From assembly GCF_001422405.1 (NCBI RefSeq), contig NZ_LMMV01000005.1, positions 92,242 through 156,241 on the forward strand: a DNA stretch of 64,000 nucleotides, in the 5' to 3' direction. Below the pieces are notes generated by a model. That model saw nothing but the letters and a program-made list of their open reading frames with translations. It did not search any database and was not told where the DNA came from. This stretch comes from Pseudorhodoferax sp. Leaf267 (GTDB taxonomy: Bacteria; Pseudomonadota; Gammaproteobacteria; Burkholderiales; Burkholderiaceae_C). The translations under genes were made by a program, and so were the position numbers. Positions 46,280-54,787 of this stretch are shown piece after piece (position 1 is the stretch's first letter; each line of letters opens with the position of its first letter).

Positions 46280-47070
46280 GCGAGGCACTGCTCACGCGCC
46301 GCGAGGGCGCGGTGCTGGTGCTGGTCAACAACAACCCGGCGGCGCGCAACGCGCTGTCGCCGGATTTCTACACGGCCGCCACGCAGGCCCTGGCCGATGC
46401 CGACGCGGACCCGGGCATCGGCGCCATCGTGCTGACCGGCGCCGGCAACTTCTTCTGCGCCGGCGGCAACCTGAACCAGCTGATCACGCGGCGCGACATG
46501 GCCCCAGCCGACCGGCGCGAACGGCTGGAGCTGCTGCACGGCTTCGTGCGGCGTCTGCGCGACACGGCCAAGCCGGTGATCGCCGCCGTCGAGGGCGGCG
46601 CGGCCGGCGCCGGCATGTCGGTGGCGCTGGCCTGCGACCTGCTGGTGTCCTCGCGCACCGCGTTCTTCAGCGCCACCTACATCAAGGTCGGCCTCACGCC
46701 CGACGGCGGGCTTACGTCGTTCCTGGCCGAGTTCGTCTCGCGCCAGGTGCTGACCGAGATGTGCCTGCTGGGCGAGCGCATCACGGCCGAGCGCCTGCAT
46801 GCGCTGGGCGCGGTGAACCGCCTGGTCGATGCGGGCAGCGCCGAAGCCGCAGCGATTGCACTCGGCGCGCAACTGGCCCAGGGCCCGGACCGTGCCAGCG
46901 CGCGCATCAAGGCGCTGTGCCGTGGTGCGCATGCGCGCACGCTGGACGAACAGTTGGAACTCGAAGCGCGGTCCATGGTCGAAAGCCAGGGTGATGACGA
47001 GGCACAGGAAGGCATTGGTGCCTTCCTGCAAAAGCGCAAGGCCGATTTCACGGCACTGCGCCGGCGCTGA
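46276..47070 (+). CDS. Enoyl-CoA hydratase/isomerase (PimE-like)
   Basis: The 264-residue crotonase-fold enzyme has oxyanion loops FCAGGNLNQL and EGGAAGAGMSVALACDLL, followed by KVGLTPDGGLTSFLAE, in which one of the usual catalytic Glu positions is Asp. That change suits an isomerase or other crotonase-type reaction as well as hydration. It starts within the stop of the dehydrogenase gene and ends the compact Pim-like block. A structured gap precedes the Bug receptor gene. Confidence 0.85.
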   Translation: MSEALLTRREGAVLVLVNNNPAARNALSPDFYTAATQALADADADPGIGAIVLTGAGNFFCAGGNLNQLITRRDMAPADRRERLELLHGFVRRLRDTAKPVIAAVEGGAAGAGMSVALACDLLVSSRTAFFSATYIKVGLTPDGGLTSFLAEFVSRQVLTEMCLLGERITAERLHALGAVNRLVDAGSAEAAAIALGAQLAQGPDRASARIKALCRGAHARTLDEQLELEARSMVESQGDDEAQEGIGAFLQKRKADFTALRRR

Positions 47071-47098
47071 GCGCGCAGCCTCCGACATCCCCTCGCCT

Positions 47099-47161
47099 TG
47101 CACGCCCCCCCTGGGGCTGTGCACGGCGCCCTGGCGGCGGCTCTCGCCGCGCAGAGGCGCC
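47099..47161 (+). repeat. Pair of hairpins between the hydratase and Bug receptor genes
   Basis: TGCAC (47099-47103) pairs with GTGCA (47119-47123) around a C-run/G-run. Then GGCGCC (47125-47130) pairs with GGCGCC (47156-47161), enclosing GCGGCG/CGCCGC (47134-47139 with 47145-47150). No T-run follows. It may be another divergent member of the structured intergenic family or an RNA-processing boundary. Confidence 0.45.
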
Positions 47162-47196
47162 CCCTCCCATCGCATCGATTCCGAAGGACCCCCTCC

Positions 47197-48192
47197 ATGC
47201 GTTTTCCGTCCAGCGCCACGCGCCGCCATGCCATTGCCTTCGCCGTGGCCGCCCTGGGTGTCGCCAGCACTGCATCGGCCCTGGCCCAGGCCTGGCCCAA
47301 CAAGCCCATCAGGCTGATCGTGCCGTTCCCACCGGGCGGCCCCACCGACACGGCCTCGCGCGTCGTGGGCCAGAAGCTGGCCGAGCGCCTCAAGCAGCCC
47401 GTGGTGGTGGAGAACCGCGCCGGCGCCTCCGGCACCATCGCCGCATCGTTCGTCGCCAAGAGCCCGGCCGATGGCTACACGATCATGATGCTGGCCACGC
47501 CCACGCTGCTGGCGCCGCACCTGTACAGCAGCGTGAGCTACGACACCACGCGCGACTTCGTGCCCATCGCCACGGTGTATGACCTGCCGATCGTGATGGT
47601 GGTGAACCCGAGCGTGCTGCCCGGCGTGACCAGCCTGCCGCAGATGATCGACAAGGCCAAGGCCGAGGCCGGCAAGCTCAACTACACCAGCTCCGGCCCC
47701 GGCAGCTTCGGCCACCTGACCACCGAGATGCTCAAGGACCTGGGCAAGTTCGACATGCAGCACGTGCCGTACAAGGGCGGCACGCCGGCCGTGACCGACC
47801 TGTTGGGCGGCCAGGTGCCGATGATGTACGCCGACCTCGTGGCTGCGCTGCCGCACATCCAGGCCGGCAAGCTGCGCGCCATCGCGGTGGGCTCGCCGCA
47901 GCGCGTGAGCATGCTGCCCGATGTGAAGACGGTGGCCGAGCAGGGCTTCCCCGGTTTCGATGCCGTGTCCTGGGGCGGCCTGCTGGCACCGGCCGGCACG
48001 CCCAAGGACATCGTGGAGCGCCTCAGCACCGAGGTGAAGCAAATCCTCGCCGACAAGGACGTGCAGTCGCGGCTGCTCAACGCCGGCGCCATCGCGGCCT
48101 ACCAGCCGCCCGCCGACATGGCCACGCGCATCCGTGGCGACTTCGACAAATGGGGCAAGGTGGTGCGCGACAAGCACATCGTCGCGAACTGA
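47197..48192 (+). CDS. Bug-family (TctC-type) periplasmic solute receptor 1
   Basis: The 331-residue periplasmic protein has a signal peptide (RRHAIAFAVAALGVASTASA, about 9-28) and the Bug signature WPNKPIRLIVPFPPGGPTDT, followed by VVENRAGASGTIAA and HVPYKGGTPAVTDLLGGQV. Bug proteins bind carboxylates or amino acids. The family includes adipate-binding AdpC of Rhodopseudomonas. Placed in a dicarboxylate beta-oxidation operon, it is a good candidate binder for the operon's substrate. No TctA/TctB permease is nearby. GAAGGA lies 8 bp before ATG. Confidence 0.92.
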   Translation: MRFPSSATRRHAIAFAVAALGVASTASALAQAWPNKPIRLIVPFPPGGPTDTASRVVGQKLAERLKQPVVVENRAGASGTIAASFVAKSPADGYTIMMLATPTLLAPHLYSSVSYDTTRDFVPIATVYDLPIVMVVNPSVLPGVTSLPQMIDKAKAEAGKLNYTSSGPGSFGHLTTEMLKDLGKFDMQHVPYKGGTPAVTDLLGGQVPMMYADLVAALPHIQAGKLRAIAVGSPQRVSMLPDVKTVAEQGFPGFDAVSWGGLLAPAGTPKDIVERLSTEVKQILADKDVQSRLLNAGAIAAYQPPADMATRIRGDFDKWGKVVRDKHIVAN

Positions 48193-48246
48193 TCGCCCGC
48201 CAGCGCCGGGCATGATCCCGGCATCCACAACAAAGGAGAGACAACC

Positions 48247-49413
48247 GTGACCCAAGCTTCCCCCTCCACGCTGCCGCTCGCCGGCATCCGCGTGCTCGAC
48301 TTCTCGCGCGTACTGGCCGGCCCGCTGTGCGCCCAGGTGCTCGGCGATTTCGGCGCCGACGTCGTGAAGATCGAGCACCCCAAGCGCGGCGACGACACGC
48401 GCGACTGGGGCCTGCGCGTCGGCAAGACCGAGACCACCTACTTCAACAGCATGAACCGCAACAAGCGGTCCATCACGCTGGACCTCTCCACGCCCGAAGG
48501 CCAGGACATGGCGCGCCAGCTCGTCGCCAAGGCCGACGTGGTGGTGCAGAACTTCAAGACCGGCGGCATGGAGAAGATGGGCCTGGGCTACGAGCAGTTG
48601 CGCGAGCTCAACCCGCGCCTCATCTACTGCTCGGTCACCGGCTACAACCGTGGTGGCCCCGAGGCCAAGCGCCCGGGCTACGACCTGGTGATCCAGGGCC
48701 AGGCCGGCATCATGGCCATGAACGGCGAAGAGGGCCAGGGCCCGCTCAAGTTCGGCATCGCCGCGGTGGACCTGATGACCGGCATGTACAGCGCGCAAGC
48801 CGTGCTGGCCGCGCTGTACCAGCGCGAGAAGACCGGCGTGGGCCGGCATGTGGAGATGGCCCTCTTCGACTGCGGCCTCATGATCACGGCCTACAGCGGG
48901 CTGGAGGCGCTGCTGCAGGGCGGCGACCCGCCCAAGTACGGCAACGCGCACCCCAGCATCGTGCCCTATGGCGTGTTCGACGCGGCGGACGGCCCCGTCA
49001 TCATCAGCGTGGGCACCAACGCGCAGTTCGAGAAGCTGTGCACCGAGGCGCTGGAGCGGCCCGACCTGGCGGCCGACGAGCGCTTCAAGACCAACCTGGG
49101 CCGCGGCCAGAACCGCGCCGCGCTGCTGCCCGAGCTGTACAAGGAAATCGGCAGCCGCAAGCGCGACCAATTGGTCGCCACCATGAGCAAGGCCGGCATC
49201 CCCTGCGGCGAAGTGCTGGGCCTGCATGAGGCGCTGACCTCCACGCGCGCGACGGAAGACGGCCTGGTCACGCAGCAGCCGCACCCGGACGCCGGCACCA
49301 CGCATGTGATGGCGCCGCCCTACCGCATGGACGGGCAGCGACTGCCGATCCGCCTCGCGCCGCCGCAGCTCGGCGCCGACCGCGATGCGGTGCTGAAGGA
49401 ATGGCTGGGCTGA
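48247..49413 (+). CDS. Class-III (CaiB/BaiF) CoA-transferase
   Basis: The 388-residue enzyme transfers CoA between carboxylic acids. LAGIRVLDFSRVLAGPLCAQ is the CaiB opening, followed by DFGADVVKIEHPKRGDDTR. The catalytic aspartate is probably D146 in RPGYDLVIQGQAG. Its place in the operon suggests it activates the dicarboxylate substrate, a step done by the ligase PimA in Rhodopseudomonas. The start is GTG with AAAGGAGA upstream. It lies between two Bug receptor genes. Confidence 0.9.
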   Translation: MTQASPSTLPLAGIRVLDFSRVLAGPLCAQVLGDFGADVVKIEHPKRGDDTRDWGLRVGKTETTYFNSMNRNKRSITLDLSTPEGQDMARQLVAKADVVVQNFKTGGMEKMGLGYEQLRELNPRLIYCSVTGYNRGGPEAKRPGYDLVIQGQAGIMAMNGEEGQGPLKFGIAAVDLMTGMYSAQAVLAALYQREKTGVGRHVEMALFDCGLMITAYSGLEALLQGGDPPKYGNAHPSIVPYGVFDAADGPVIISVGTNAQFEKLCTEALERPDLAADERFKTNLGRGQNRAALLPELYKEIGSRKRDQLVATMSKAGIPCGEVLGLHEALTSTRATEDGLVTQQPHPDAGTTHVMAPPYRMDGQRLPIRLAPPQLGADRDAVLKEWLG

Positions 49414-49453
49414 GCCCGCCGCATTGATTTCCCCCACAACAAGAGAGACAGAC

Positions 49454-50440
49454 ATGACCCGAACGACTTCCCGCCGCACCCTGCTCGCCCTGGGCACCGG
49501 CCTCGTGGCCGCCCCCTTCGTGCGCGCCCAGTCCGCCTGGCCCACGCGGCCCATCAAGATCATCGTGCCCTTCAACGCCGGCGGCGCCACCGACGCCGTG
49601 GCCCGCATGCTGGCCGACAAGCTCACCGCGCGCCTGGGCCAGCCCGTGATCATCGACAACAAGGGCGGCGCCGGCGGCATCATCGGCACCGACGCCGTGG
49701 CCAAGGCTGCGCCGGATGGGCAGACCTTCACCGTGTCGCTCAGCACCTCGCTGCTGATCAACCAGTTCCTCTACACCAAGCTGCCCTACAACCCGCAGAA
49801 GGACCTGGCGCTGGTTTCTCAATTGGCCATCGCGCCGGTCACGCTGGTGGTGCACCCCAGCGTGCCTGCCAGCAACGCGGCCGAGCTGCGCAAGTACATC
49901 CAGGCCAACAAGGGCAAGGTGTCGTACGGCTCCTACGGCATCGGTTCGTACGCGCACCTGGCCGGCGCGTTCATGAGCCAGTCGCTGGACGCCGACATGG
50001 CGCATGTGTCGTACAAGGGCGAGGCGCCCATGGTGCAGGACCTGCTGGGCGGCCAGATCCAGATGGCGTTCTCCAGCGCGCAGAACACCAAGCCGCACAT
50101 CGATGCCGGCAAGCTCAAGGTCATCGGCACCACGGGCGACAAGCGCATGGCCGTGCTGCCCAACGTGCCCACGCTGGCCGAGCAGGGCATGAACGACGAC
50201 GCCTACCGCATCGTCGGCTGGGTGGCGATGGCCGCGCCGGCCAAGACGCCCACCGAGATCGTGCACCGCATGGCCAAGGAGATCACCGCCGTGTTCGAAG
50301 CGCCCGACATGCGCGAGCGCATCGCCAACCTGGGCTTCGATGTGGTGGCCGGGACGCCGGAGGCTTTTGCGGCGGCGTACAAGAAGGATGCGCCGGTGTG
50401 GGAGAAGCTGGTGAAGGCTTCGGGGGCGAAGCTGGATTGA
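49454..50440 (+). CDS. Bug-family periplasmic solute receptor 2, possible Tat substrate
   Basis: This is a 328-residue Bug receptor (WPTRPIKIIVPFNAGGATDA, then IIDNKGGAGGIIGTDAVAKA and MAHVSYKGEAPMVQDLLGGQ). The signal sequence MTRTTSRRTLLALGTGLVAA contains SRRTLL, so export by the Tat route is possible. It is the last gene of the Pim-like operon. It differs clearly from receptor 1, so it is not a recent duplicate. The ligand is unknown. Confidence 0.9.
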   Translation: MTRTTSRRTLLALGTGLVAAPFVRAQSAWPTRPIKIIVPFNAGGATDAVARMLADKLTARLGQPVIIDNKGGAGGIIGTDAVAKAAPDGQTFTVSLSTSLLINQFLYTKLPYNPQKDLALVSQLAIAPVTLVVHPSVPASNAAELRKYIQANKGKVSYGSYGIGSYAHLAGAFMSQSLDADMAHVSYKGEAPMVQDLLGGQIQMAFSSAQNTKPHIDAGKLKVIGTTGDKRMAVLPNVPTLAEQGMNDDAYRIVGWVAMAAPAKTPTEIVHRMAKEITAVFEAPDMRERIANLGFDVVAGTPEAFAAAYKKDAPVWEKLVKASGAKLD

Positions 50441-50460
50441 GCGGCGTGGACCACAGCCGC
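50441..50460 (+). terminator. Hairpin between convergent Bug genes
   Basis: GCGGCGTGG pairs with CCAC and GCCGC across loop A with a single bulged A, immediately after the stop of Bug receptor 2. No T-run follows. It may help separate the convergent operons. Confidence 0.4.
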
Positions 50461-50497
50461 CCAACATGGCGGCCGTGGCACTGCGCCAGCGAGGCGA

Positions 50498-51490
50498 CTA
50501 CTCCGGCTTGATATTGTTGTCCCTCACCACCTTGCCCCAGCGCACCGTCTCGGCCTGCATCCACTCGGCCATCTGCTGACGGCTCATGTCCGAGGGCTCC
50601 GAGCCCAGCTCGGCCAGGCGCCTGGCCACGTCGGGCCGCGCGACGATCTCGCGCACCGTGGCCTGCAGTTTGTCGAGCACCGCGGGCGGCGTGCCAGCCG
50701 GCGCCATCAGGCCCTGCCAGGAGCCGGTCACGAAGTCGGGGATCTGCGAGGCCACGGTGGGCACGCCGGGCGTGGCGGCGAATGGCTTGGCGCTGGTGAC
50801 CGCAATCGCCTTGATCTTGCCGCTCTGCACCAGCGGGTTGGTGGCCAGCACGCTGGCCATGGCGCTGTCGATCTGCGCGCCGGCCAGGTCGGCCAGCGCC
50901 TGCGCGCCGCCCTTGTAGCCGATCACGTTGAATTCGAAGCCTTTGTTCTGCGCCAGCAGGATGCCGGCCAGCTGGCTGATGGAGGCCAGCGGCGTGCCGA
51001 AGCTGAGGGGCTTGCCGTTCTTCTTGGCCCAGGCGGCCAGCTCGTCGATGTTCTTGACGGGCAGGTCATGCCGCACCACCAGCAGGTGCGGTGAATAGGC
51101 CGGCATCAGGACCGGCGTCAGTTCCTTGAGCGGGTTGTAGTTGAGCTGGGCGACGCTGGGACCGATGGTGGCGTTGCTCATGTCCATGAGCAGCAGCGTG
51201 TAGCCGTCAGGCGCGGACTTGGCGACGAAGGAGGCGCCGATGTGGCCGTTGCCGCCAGCCTTGTTCTCCACCACCACGGGTTGCTTGAGCGTCTCGCCGA
51301 GCTCCTTGCCGATCAGGCGGGCCAGTACGTCGGAGGTGCCGCCGGGCGGGTTGGGCACGATGATGCGGATCATCTTGTTGGGGTAGCTGGCGGCGTCTTG
51401 CGCGAGGGCGGGCAGCGCGGTGCCGGCCAGCAGAGCCGTGGTGATGGCGATCGCGGCGCGCCGCGTGGACAGGTTCTTGTGGGTAGGCAT
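50498..51490 (-). CDS. Bug-family periplasmic solute receptor 3
   Basis: This is a 330-residue Bug receptor with signal peptide (STRRAAIAITTALLAGTALP, about 8-27, cleavage after ALAQ). The core is YPNKMIRIIVPNPPGGTSDV, followed by VVVENKAGGNGHIGA and the VIGYKGGAQALADLAGAQID region. It is the last gene of the opposite-strand operon with a hydroxyacid dehydrogenase and an enolase-superfamily enzyme. Its ligand may be the hydroxy or sugar acid handled by those enzymes. It has a GGAGACA ribosome binding site. Confidence 0.92.
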   Translation of the reverse strand: MPTHKNLSTRRAAIAITTALLAGTALPALAQDAASYPNKMIRIIVPNPPGGTSDVLARLIGKELGETLKQPVVVENKAGGNGHIGASFVAKSAPDGYTLLLMDMSNATIGPSVAQLNYNPLKELTPVLMPAYSPHLLVVRHDLPVKNIDELAAWAKKNGKPLSFGTPLASISQLAGILLAQNKGFEFNVIGYKGGAQALADLAGAQIDSAMASVLATNPLVQSGKIKAIAVTSAKPFAATPGVPTVASQIPDFVTGSWQGLMAPAGTPPAVLDKLQATVREIVARPDVARRLAELGSEPSDMSRQQMAEWMQAETVRWGKVVRDNNIKPE

Positions 51491-51518
51491 GCTTGTCTCC
51501 AGGTTGAAAGAGGTGCGA

Positions 51519-52472
51519 TCAGCTCGCGGGGTGGATCACGTTTTGTGGCGGCTCGCCAGCCTGCAGCCGCAGGATGTTGCGGGCCATGAAGGCGTAGCGC
51601 CGCTGCAGCAGCGCTGGCGTGATGGCCGAGATGTGGGGCGTGGCGCGCACGTTGGGCAGCTCGTGCAAGGGAAAGCGCGAGGGCGCCACGGGCGGCTGGC
51701 CCTTCCTGGGGTACTGGTACCAGACGTCGAGCACGGCGCGGCCCAGGCGCTGGTCGCGCAGCGCCTCGTACAGCGCCTGTTCCTCGACGACCTCGGCACG
51801 CGCCACGTTGACCAGCAGCGCACCGGGCGGCAGCAGGCCGAACTGGCGCGCACCGATGAGGCCGCGCGTGCTGTCCTCCAGCGGGCAGGCGAGCACCAGC
51901 ACGTCGGCGCGCGGCAGCACGCGGTCGAGCGCGGACACGGCCACGCTCTCGTCGGCCAGCTCATCTGGCTTGCCGCTGCGCGTGACGGCAACCACGTGCA
52001 TGCCGAAGGCGCGCGCGCGCCGCGCGATCTCCTGGCCGATGTGGCCGAAGCCGACGATGACGACGGTGCGGCCATCGGCCTCGCCATGCTGCGGCCGCGC
52101 GGCGTAGACCTGGGCGAAGGCCTCGGCGTCCAGCCGCGCCGGGTACTGCCACAGCTGCAGGCAGTGCTCCAGGATCGCGTGCAGCGTGAACTCGGCGATC
52201 GGCACCTCGTGCCCGTGCACGTTGCAAACCGTGGTGCCGGCCGGCAGGAATGGCAGGGCGACCTGCTCGGCGCCGGCGCCGGGCACGTGCACCAGGCGGC
52301 AGCGCAGGCGCGCGGCCTCGTCGGCGGCGATGGCGTTGGCGATGACCACGTCGGCAGCGATCTCGCCGCTGGCGGGGAAGGCGTCCAGCGCCTGGACCTC
52401 GTGGTCGGGTCCGAGCAGCTCGCGCAAACGCGGGGCGTTGGGGGCGTGCAGCCCGACGATCTTGATCTGCAT
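51519..52472 (-). CDS. D-2-hydroxyacid dehydrogenase (NAD-binding)
   Basis: The 317-residue enzyme interconverts 2-oxo and D-2-hydroxy acids. The Rossmann motif VVIVGFGHIGQEIARRARAF is at about 140-159. VNVARAEVVEEQALYEALRD carries the conserved arginine of the NxARG-like strand, and ATPHISAITP is the late histidine region. ATG 52472 has a GAGGA ribosome binding site at ideal spacing. An alternative ATG at 52493 would overlap the upstream stop (ATGA) and add seven residues. Together with the enolase-superfamily gene it suggests breakdown of a hydroxy or sugar acid. Confidence 0.88.
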   Translation of the reverse strand: MQIKIVGLHAPNAPRLRELLGPDHEVQALDAFPASGEIAADVVIANAIAADEAARLRCRLVHVPGAGAEQVALPFLPAGTTVCNVHGHEVPIAEFTLHAILEHCLQLWQYPARLDAEAFAQVYAARPQHGEADGRTVVIVGFGHIGQEIARRARAFGMHVVAVTRSGKPDELADESVAVSALDRVLPRADVLVLACPLEDSTRGLIGARQFGLLPPGALLVNVARAEVVEEQALYEALRDQRLGRAVLDVWYQYPRKGQPPVAPSRFPLHELPNVRATPHISAITPALLQRRYAFMARNILRLQAGEPPQNVIHPAS

Positions 52473-52489
52473 GGGGGTCCTCGACGCAG

Positions 52490-53686
52490 TCATCGGCTTT
52501 CGCGCACGATCACGCCGCTCTGTTGCTTGAAGCTGTCTTTCAACCGCGTGCACAGGCCGGACTCGGCCGGCGGCTGGGCCATGCCGGCGTCGATGACGGG
52601 CAGGCCGGTCACGATGTCGCGGTACCAGGTGGCCAGCGTGGCGCGCACCACCTCCTGGTAGATCGCAGTCGGGGCGTGCAGCGCCATGTGCAGGCCCGCC
52701 ATCAGCGTGACCGGGCCGGTGCAGTCGTGCGGTGCCAGCGGCCGGTTGTAGGCCTGGGCCAGGGCGGCGATCTTGCGGCCCTCGGTGATGCCGCCGCACC
52801 AGGACAGGTCGAGCATCACCACGTCCAGCGCGTCGCCGGCCAGCAGGTCGCGGAACGGGCGCAGGCCGCCCAGCGTCTCGCTGCCGCAGATCGGCACGCG
52901 CGTGCGGCGGCGCAGGTCGGCCAGGCCGGCCACATCGTCCATCTTGTTCAGCGGGTCCTCGACCCAGAACACGCCGTACTCCTCCAGCGCCTGGCAAATG
53001 CGCAGCGCCGAATGGCCGCCGAACAGGCTGTGCAGCTCGCACATCACCTCGATCTGGTTGCCCACGGCCTCGCGGATCTGGCGGAAGGGCTGCAGGCCCT
53101 TGTCCAGGTCGGCCAGCGTGATCAGGTTGCCGCCGCTGGCCGGAACGTAGATGTCGAACGGCCAGATCTTCATGGCCTTGTAGCCCTCGGACAGCAGGCT
53201 CTTCGCGAGCGCGCCGGCATCGCGCATGAAGGCGACCTGGTCGTCGTAGGGGCCGGCCGCTTCGTCCTCGGTGCCGATGTCGCGGCGCTTGCCGGTGGTG
53301 TTGTACGCGTAGCCCGCGCAGGTGTTGTAGACCGGCACGCTGGCCCGCGCGCCGCCGCCGAGCGCCTGGTACACGGGCACGCCCTGGCGCTGGCCGGCCA
53401 GGTCCCACAGCGCGATGTCGACCGCGCTGGCCGAGCGCACCTCGGTGCCCGAGCTGTTGTAGCCCACGTAGGGCGTGAGCAACTGGCGCGAGATGCCCTC
53501 GATGTGGCGCGCGTCGCGGCCCAGCAGCACCGGCGCGAGTTCCTCGTGCAGACAAGTCTCGACAGCAGCAGCGCCGCGGAAAGTCTCGCCCAGGCCGACG
53601 AGGCCGTCACTGGTCTCCAGTTCCAGCCAGATCAGGCTGGGGCGTTCGGGCACGCGGTAGGTGCGCAGGGTGCGGATGGTGGTCAT
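52490..53686 (-). CDS. Mandelate racemase/muconate lactonizing (enolase-superfamily) enzyme
   Basis: The 398-residue enzyme has the capping domain MTTIRTLRTYRVPERPSLIW and a barrel with metal ligands in VMCELHSLFGG, WVEDPLNKMD and CGSETLGG. A lysine lies in YKAMKIWPFD, and LAPHDCTGPVTLMAG gives a catalytic-type histidine. This pattern suits an acid-sugar dehydratase or a related proton-abstracting reaction on a carboxylate, with magnesium. The product could be a 2-keto acid for the neighbouring dehydrogenase. Its start codon is 1 bp from the upstream Bug stop. The exact substrate cannot be assigned. Confidence 0.87.
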   Translation of the reverse strand: MTTIRTLRTYRVPERPSLIWLELETSDGLVGLGETFRGAAAVETCLHEELAPVLLGRDARHIEGISRQLLTPYVGYNSSGTEVRSASAVDIALWDLAGQRQGVPVYQALGGGARASVPVYNTCAGYAYNTTGKRRDIGTEDEAAGPYDDQVAFMRDAGALAKSLLSEGYKAMKIWPFDIYVPASGGNLITLADLDKGLQPFRQIREAVGNQIEVMCELHSLFGGHSALRICQALEEYGVFWVEDPLNKMDDVAGLADLRRRTRVPICGSETLGGLRPFRDLLAGDALDVVMLDLSWCGGITEGRKIAALAQAYNRPLAPHDCTGPVTLMAGLHMALHAPTAIYQEVVRATLATWYRDIVTGLPVIDAGMAQPPAESGLCTRLKDSFKQQSGVIVRESR

Positions 53687-53687
53687 G

Positions 53688-54659
53688 TCAATCGGCGGTG
53701 ATCTTGCGGGTCTCGATGAGCGTCTTCCAGCGCGCAAACTCCTTCGCCTGGAAGTCCGCGAACTGGGCCGGCGTGTTAGCCACGATCTCCAGTCCCTGCT
53801 CGGTCAGCCGCGCGGCGACCTGCGGGTCGCGCATGGCGGCAGCGGCTGCGGCGGCGGCCTTGTCGCGTACGGCCGGCGGCAGGCCGCGCGGTGCGGCCAG
53901 GCCCTGCCAGGAATAGACCTCGGCACCCTGCACGCCGGCCTCGGCCAGCGTGGGCGTGTCCGGCAGCACCGGCGAGCGGCGGGCGCCCGTCACCGCGATG
54001 GCGTGCAGCTTGCCCGCGCGGATCTGCTGCAGCACGGCGTTGACGTTCTGGAACGAGTAATCGACCTGGTTGCCCAGCAGGTCGTTGATGGCCGGCGCGC
54101 CGCCCTTGTAAGGCACGTGCAGGCCGGAGGTGCCGGTCTGCTGCCAGAACAGCTCGGCCGACAGATGGTCCGACGCGCCGTTGCCCGAACTCGCGAAGCT
54201 GACCTTGCCGGGGCTGGCCTTCAGCTCGGCCAGCACATCGGCCACGCTGCGCGCTTTCTTGCCCGGCGCGGCCACCAGCACATTGGGCGCCTGCACGAGC
54301 ACGCTCAGGTAGTCGAAGTCCTTGAGCGCGTCGTAGGGCACGGACTTGAACAGGTGCGGCGCGACCACGTAGGGCGCGAGCGAGGCCACCAGCAGCGTGT
54401 AGCCATCGGGCGCGGCGCGCTTGACGAGGCCGGCGCCCAGGGTGCCCGTGGCGCCGGGCCGGTTGTCGACGACGAAGGACTGGCCCAGCGCCGCCTGCAT
54501 CTGCGTGGCCATGGCGCGTGCGGCGGAATCGGTAGCGCCACCGGCCGGGAACGGCACGACGACGGTGACGGTCTTCTCGGGCCAGGCAGCCTGGGCGTTG
54601 GCGATGCCAGGCAGGGGCACAAGGAAACAGGCAAGGGCCAGCGACAGCAGGGATTTCAA
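53688..54659 (-). CDS. Bug-family periplasmic solute receptor 4, TTG start
   Basis: The roughly 323-residue Bug receptor begins with signal peptide LKSLLSLALACFLVPLPGIA and the core WPEKTVTVVVPFPAGGATDS, followed by VVDNRPGATGTLGAGLVKRA and HVPYKGGAPAINDLLGNQVD. TTG at 54659 was chosen because GGAGAC lies just upstream and it gives a compact signal peptide. An ATG at 54698 has no ribosome binding site. It is the first gene of the operon opposite the GntR regulator, so it is probably the regulator's main target. Confidence 0.88.
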   Translation of the reverse strand: MKSLLSLALACFLVPLPGIANAQAAWPEKTVTVVVPFPAGGATDSAARAMATQMQAALGQSFVVDNRPGATGTLGAGLVKRAAPDGYTLLVASLAPYVVAPHLFKSVPYDALKDFDYLSVLVQAPNVLVAAPGKKARSVADVLAELKASPGKVSFASSGNGASDHLSAELFWQQTGTSGLHVPYKGGAPAINDLLGNQVDYSFQNVNAVLQQIRAGKLHAIAVTGARRSPVLPDTPTLAEAGVQGAEVYSWQGLAAPRGLPPAVRDKAAAAAAAAMRDPQVAARLTEQGLEIVANTPAQFADFQAKEFARWKTLIETRKITAD

Positions 54660-54715
54660 GGTTGTCTCCAGAAGCAGGCACTGGGGCCGGTGGCGCATGG
54701 TCCGCGCGCACGCCT

Positions 54716-54766
54716 CGACATGTCAATTTCGGAGCCGACATGTCAGACAACTTGCCGATAATCGGC
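54716..54766. promoter_or_regulatory. Operator repeats in the GntR/Bug divergent promoter region
   Basis: CGACATGTCA occurs twice, at 54716-54725 and 54736-54745, exactly 20 bp apart, each holding the dyad GACATGTC. The second runs into TGTCAGACA (54741-54749). A perfect dyad GCCGAT-A-ATCGGC follows at 54754-54766 and includes GATAAT, a possible -10 for the regulator gene. Repeats two helical turns apart next to a GntR gene suggest its operators. Confidence 0.65.
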
Positions 54767-54787
54767 TGACAACTCCGACGCCCCACC

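Noticed and set aside
48247..49413. Formyl-CoA:oxalate CoA-transferase (Frc) for the CaiB-type gene
   Set aside because: The gene shares the general family motifs, but no oxalyl-CoA decarboxylase is nearby and the context is dicarboxylate beta-oxidation.
46249..49761. 1170-codon minus-strand frame across the hydratase, Bug and CoA-transferase genes
   Set aside because: It crosses several well-defined genes and their ribosome binding sites; its composition is typical of an antisense shadow.
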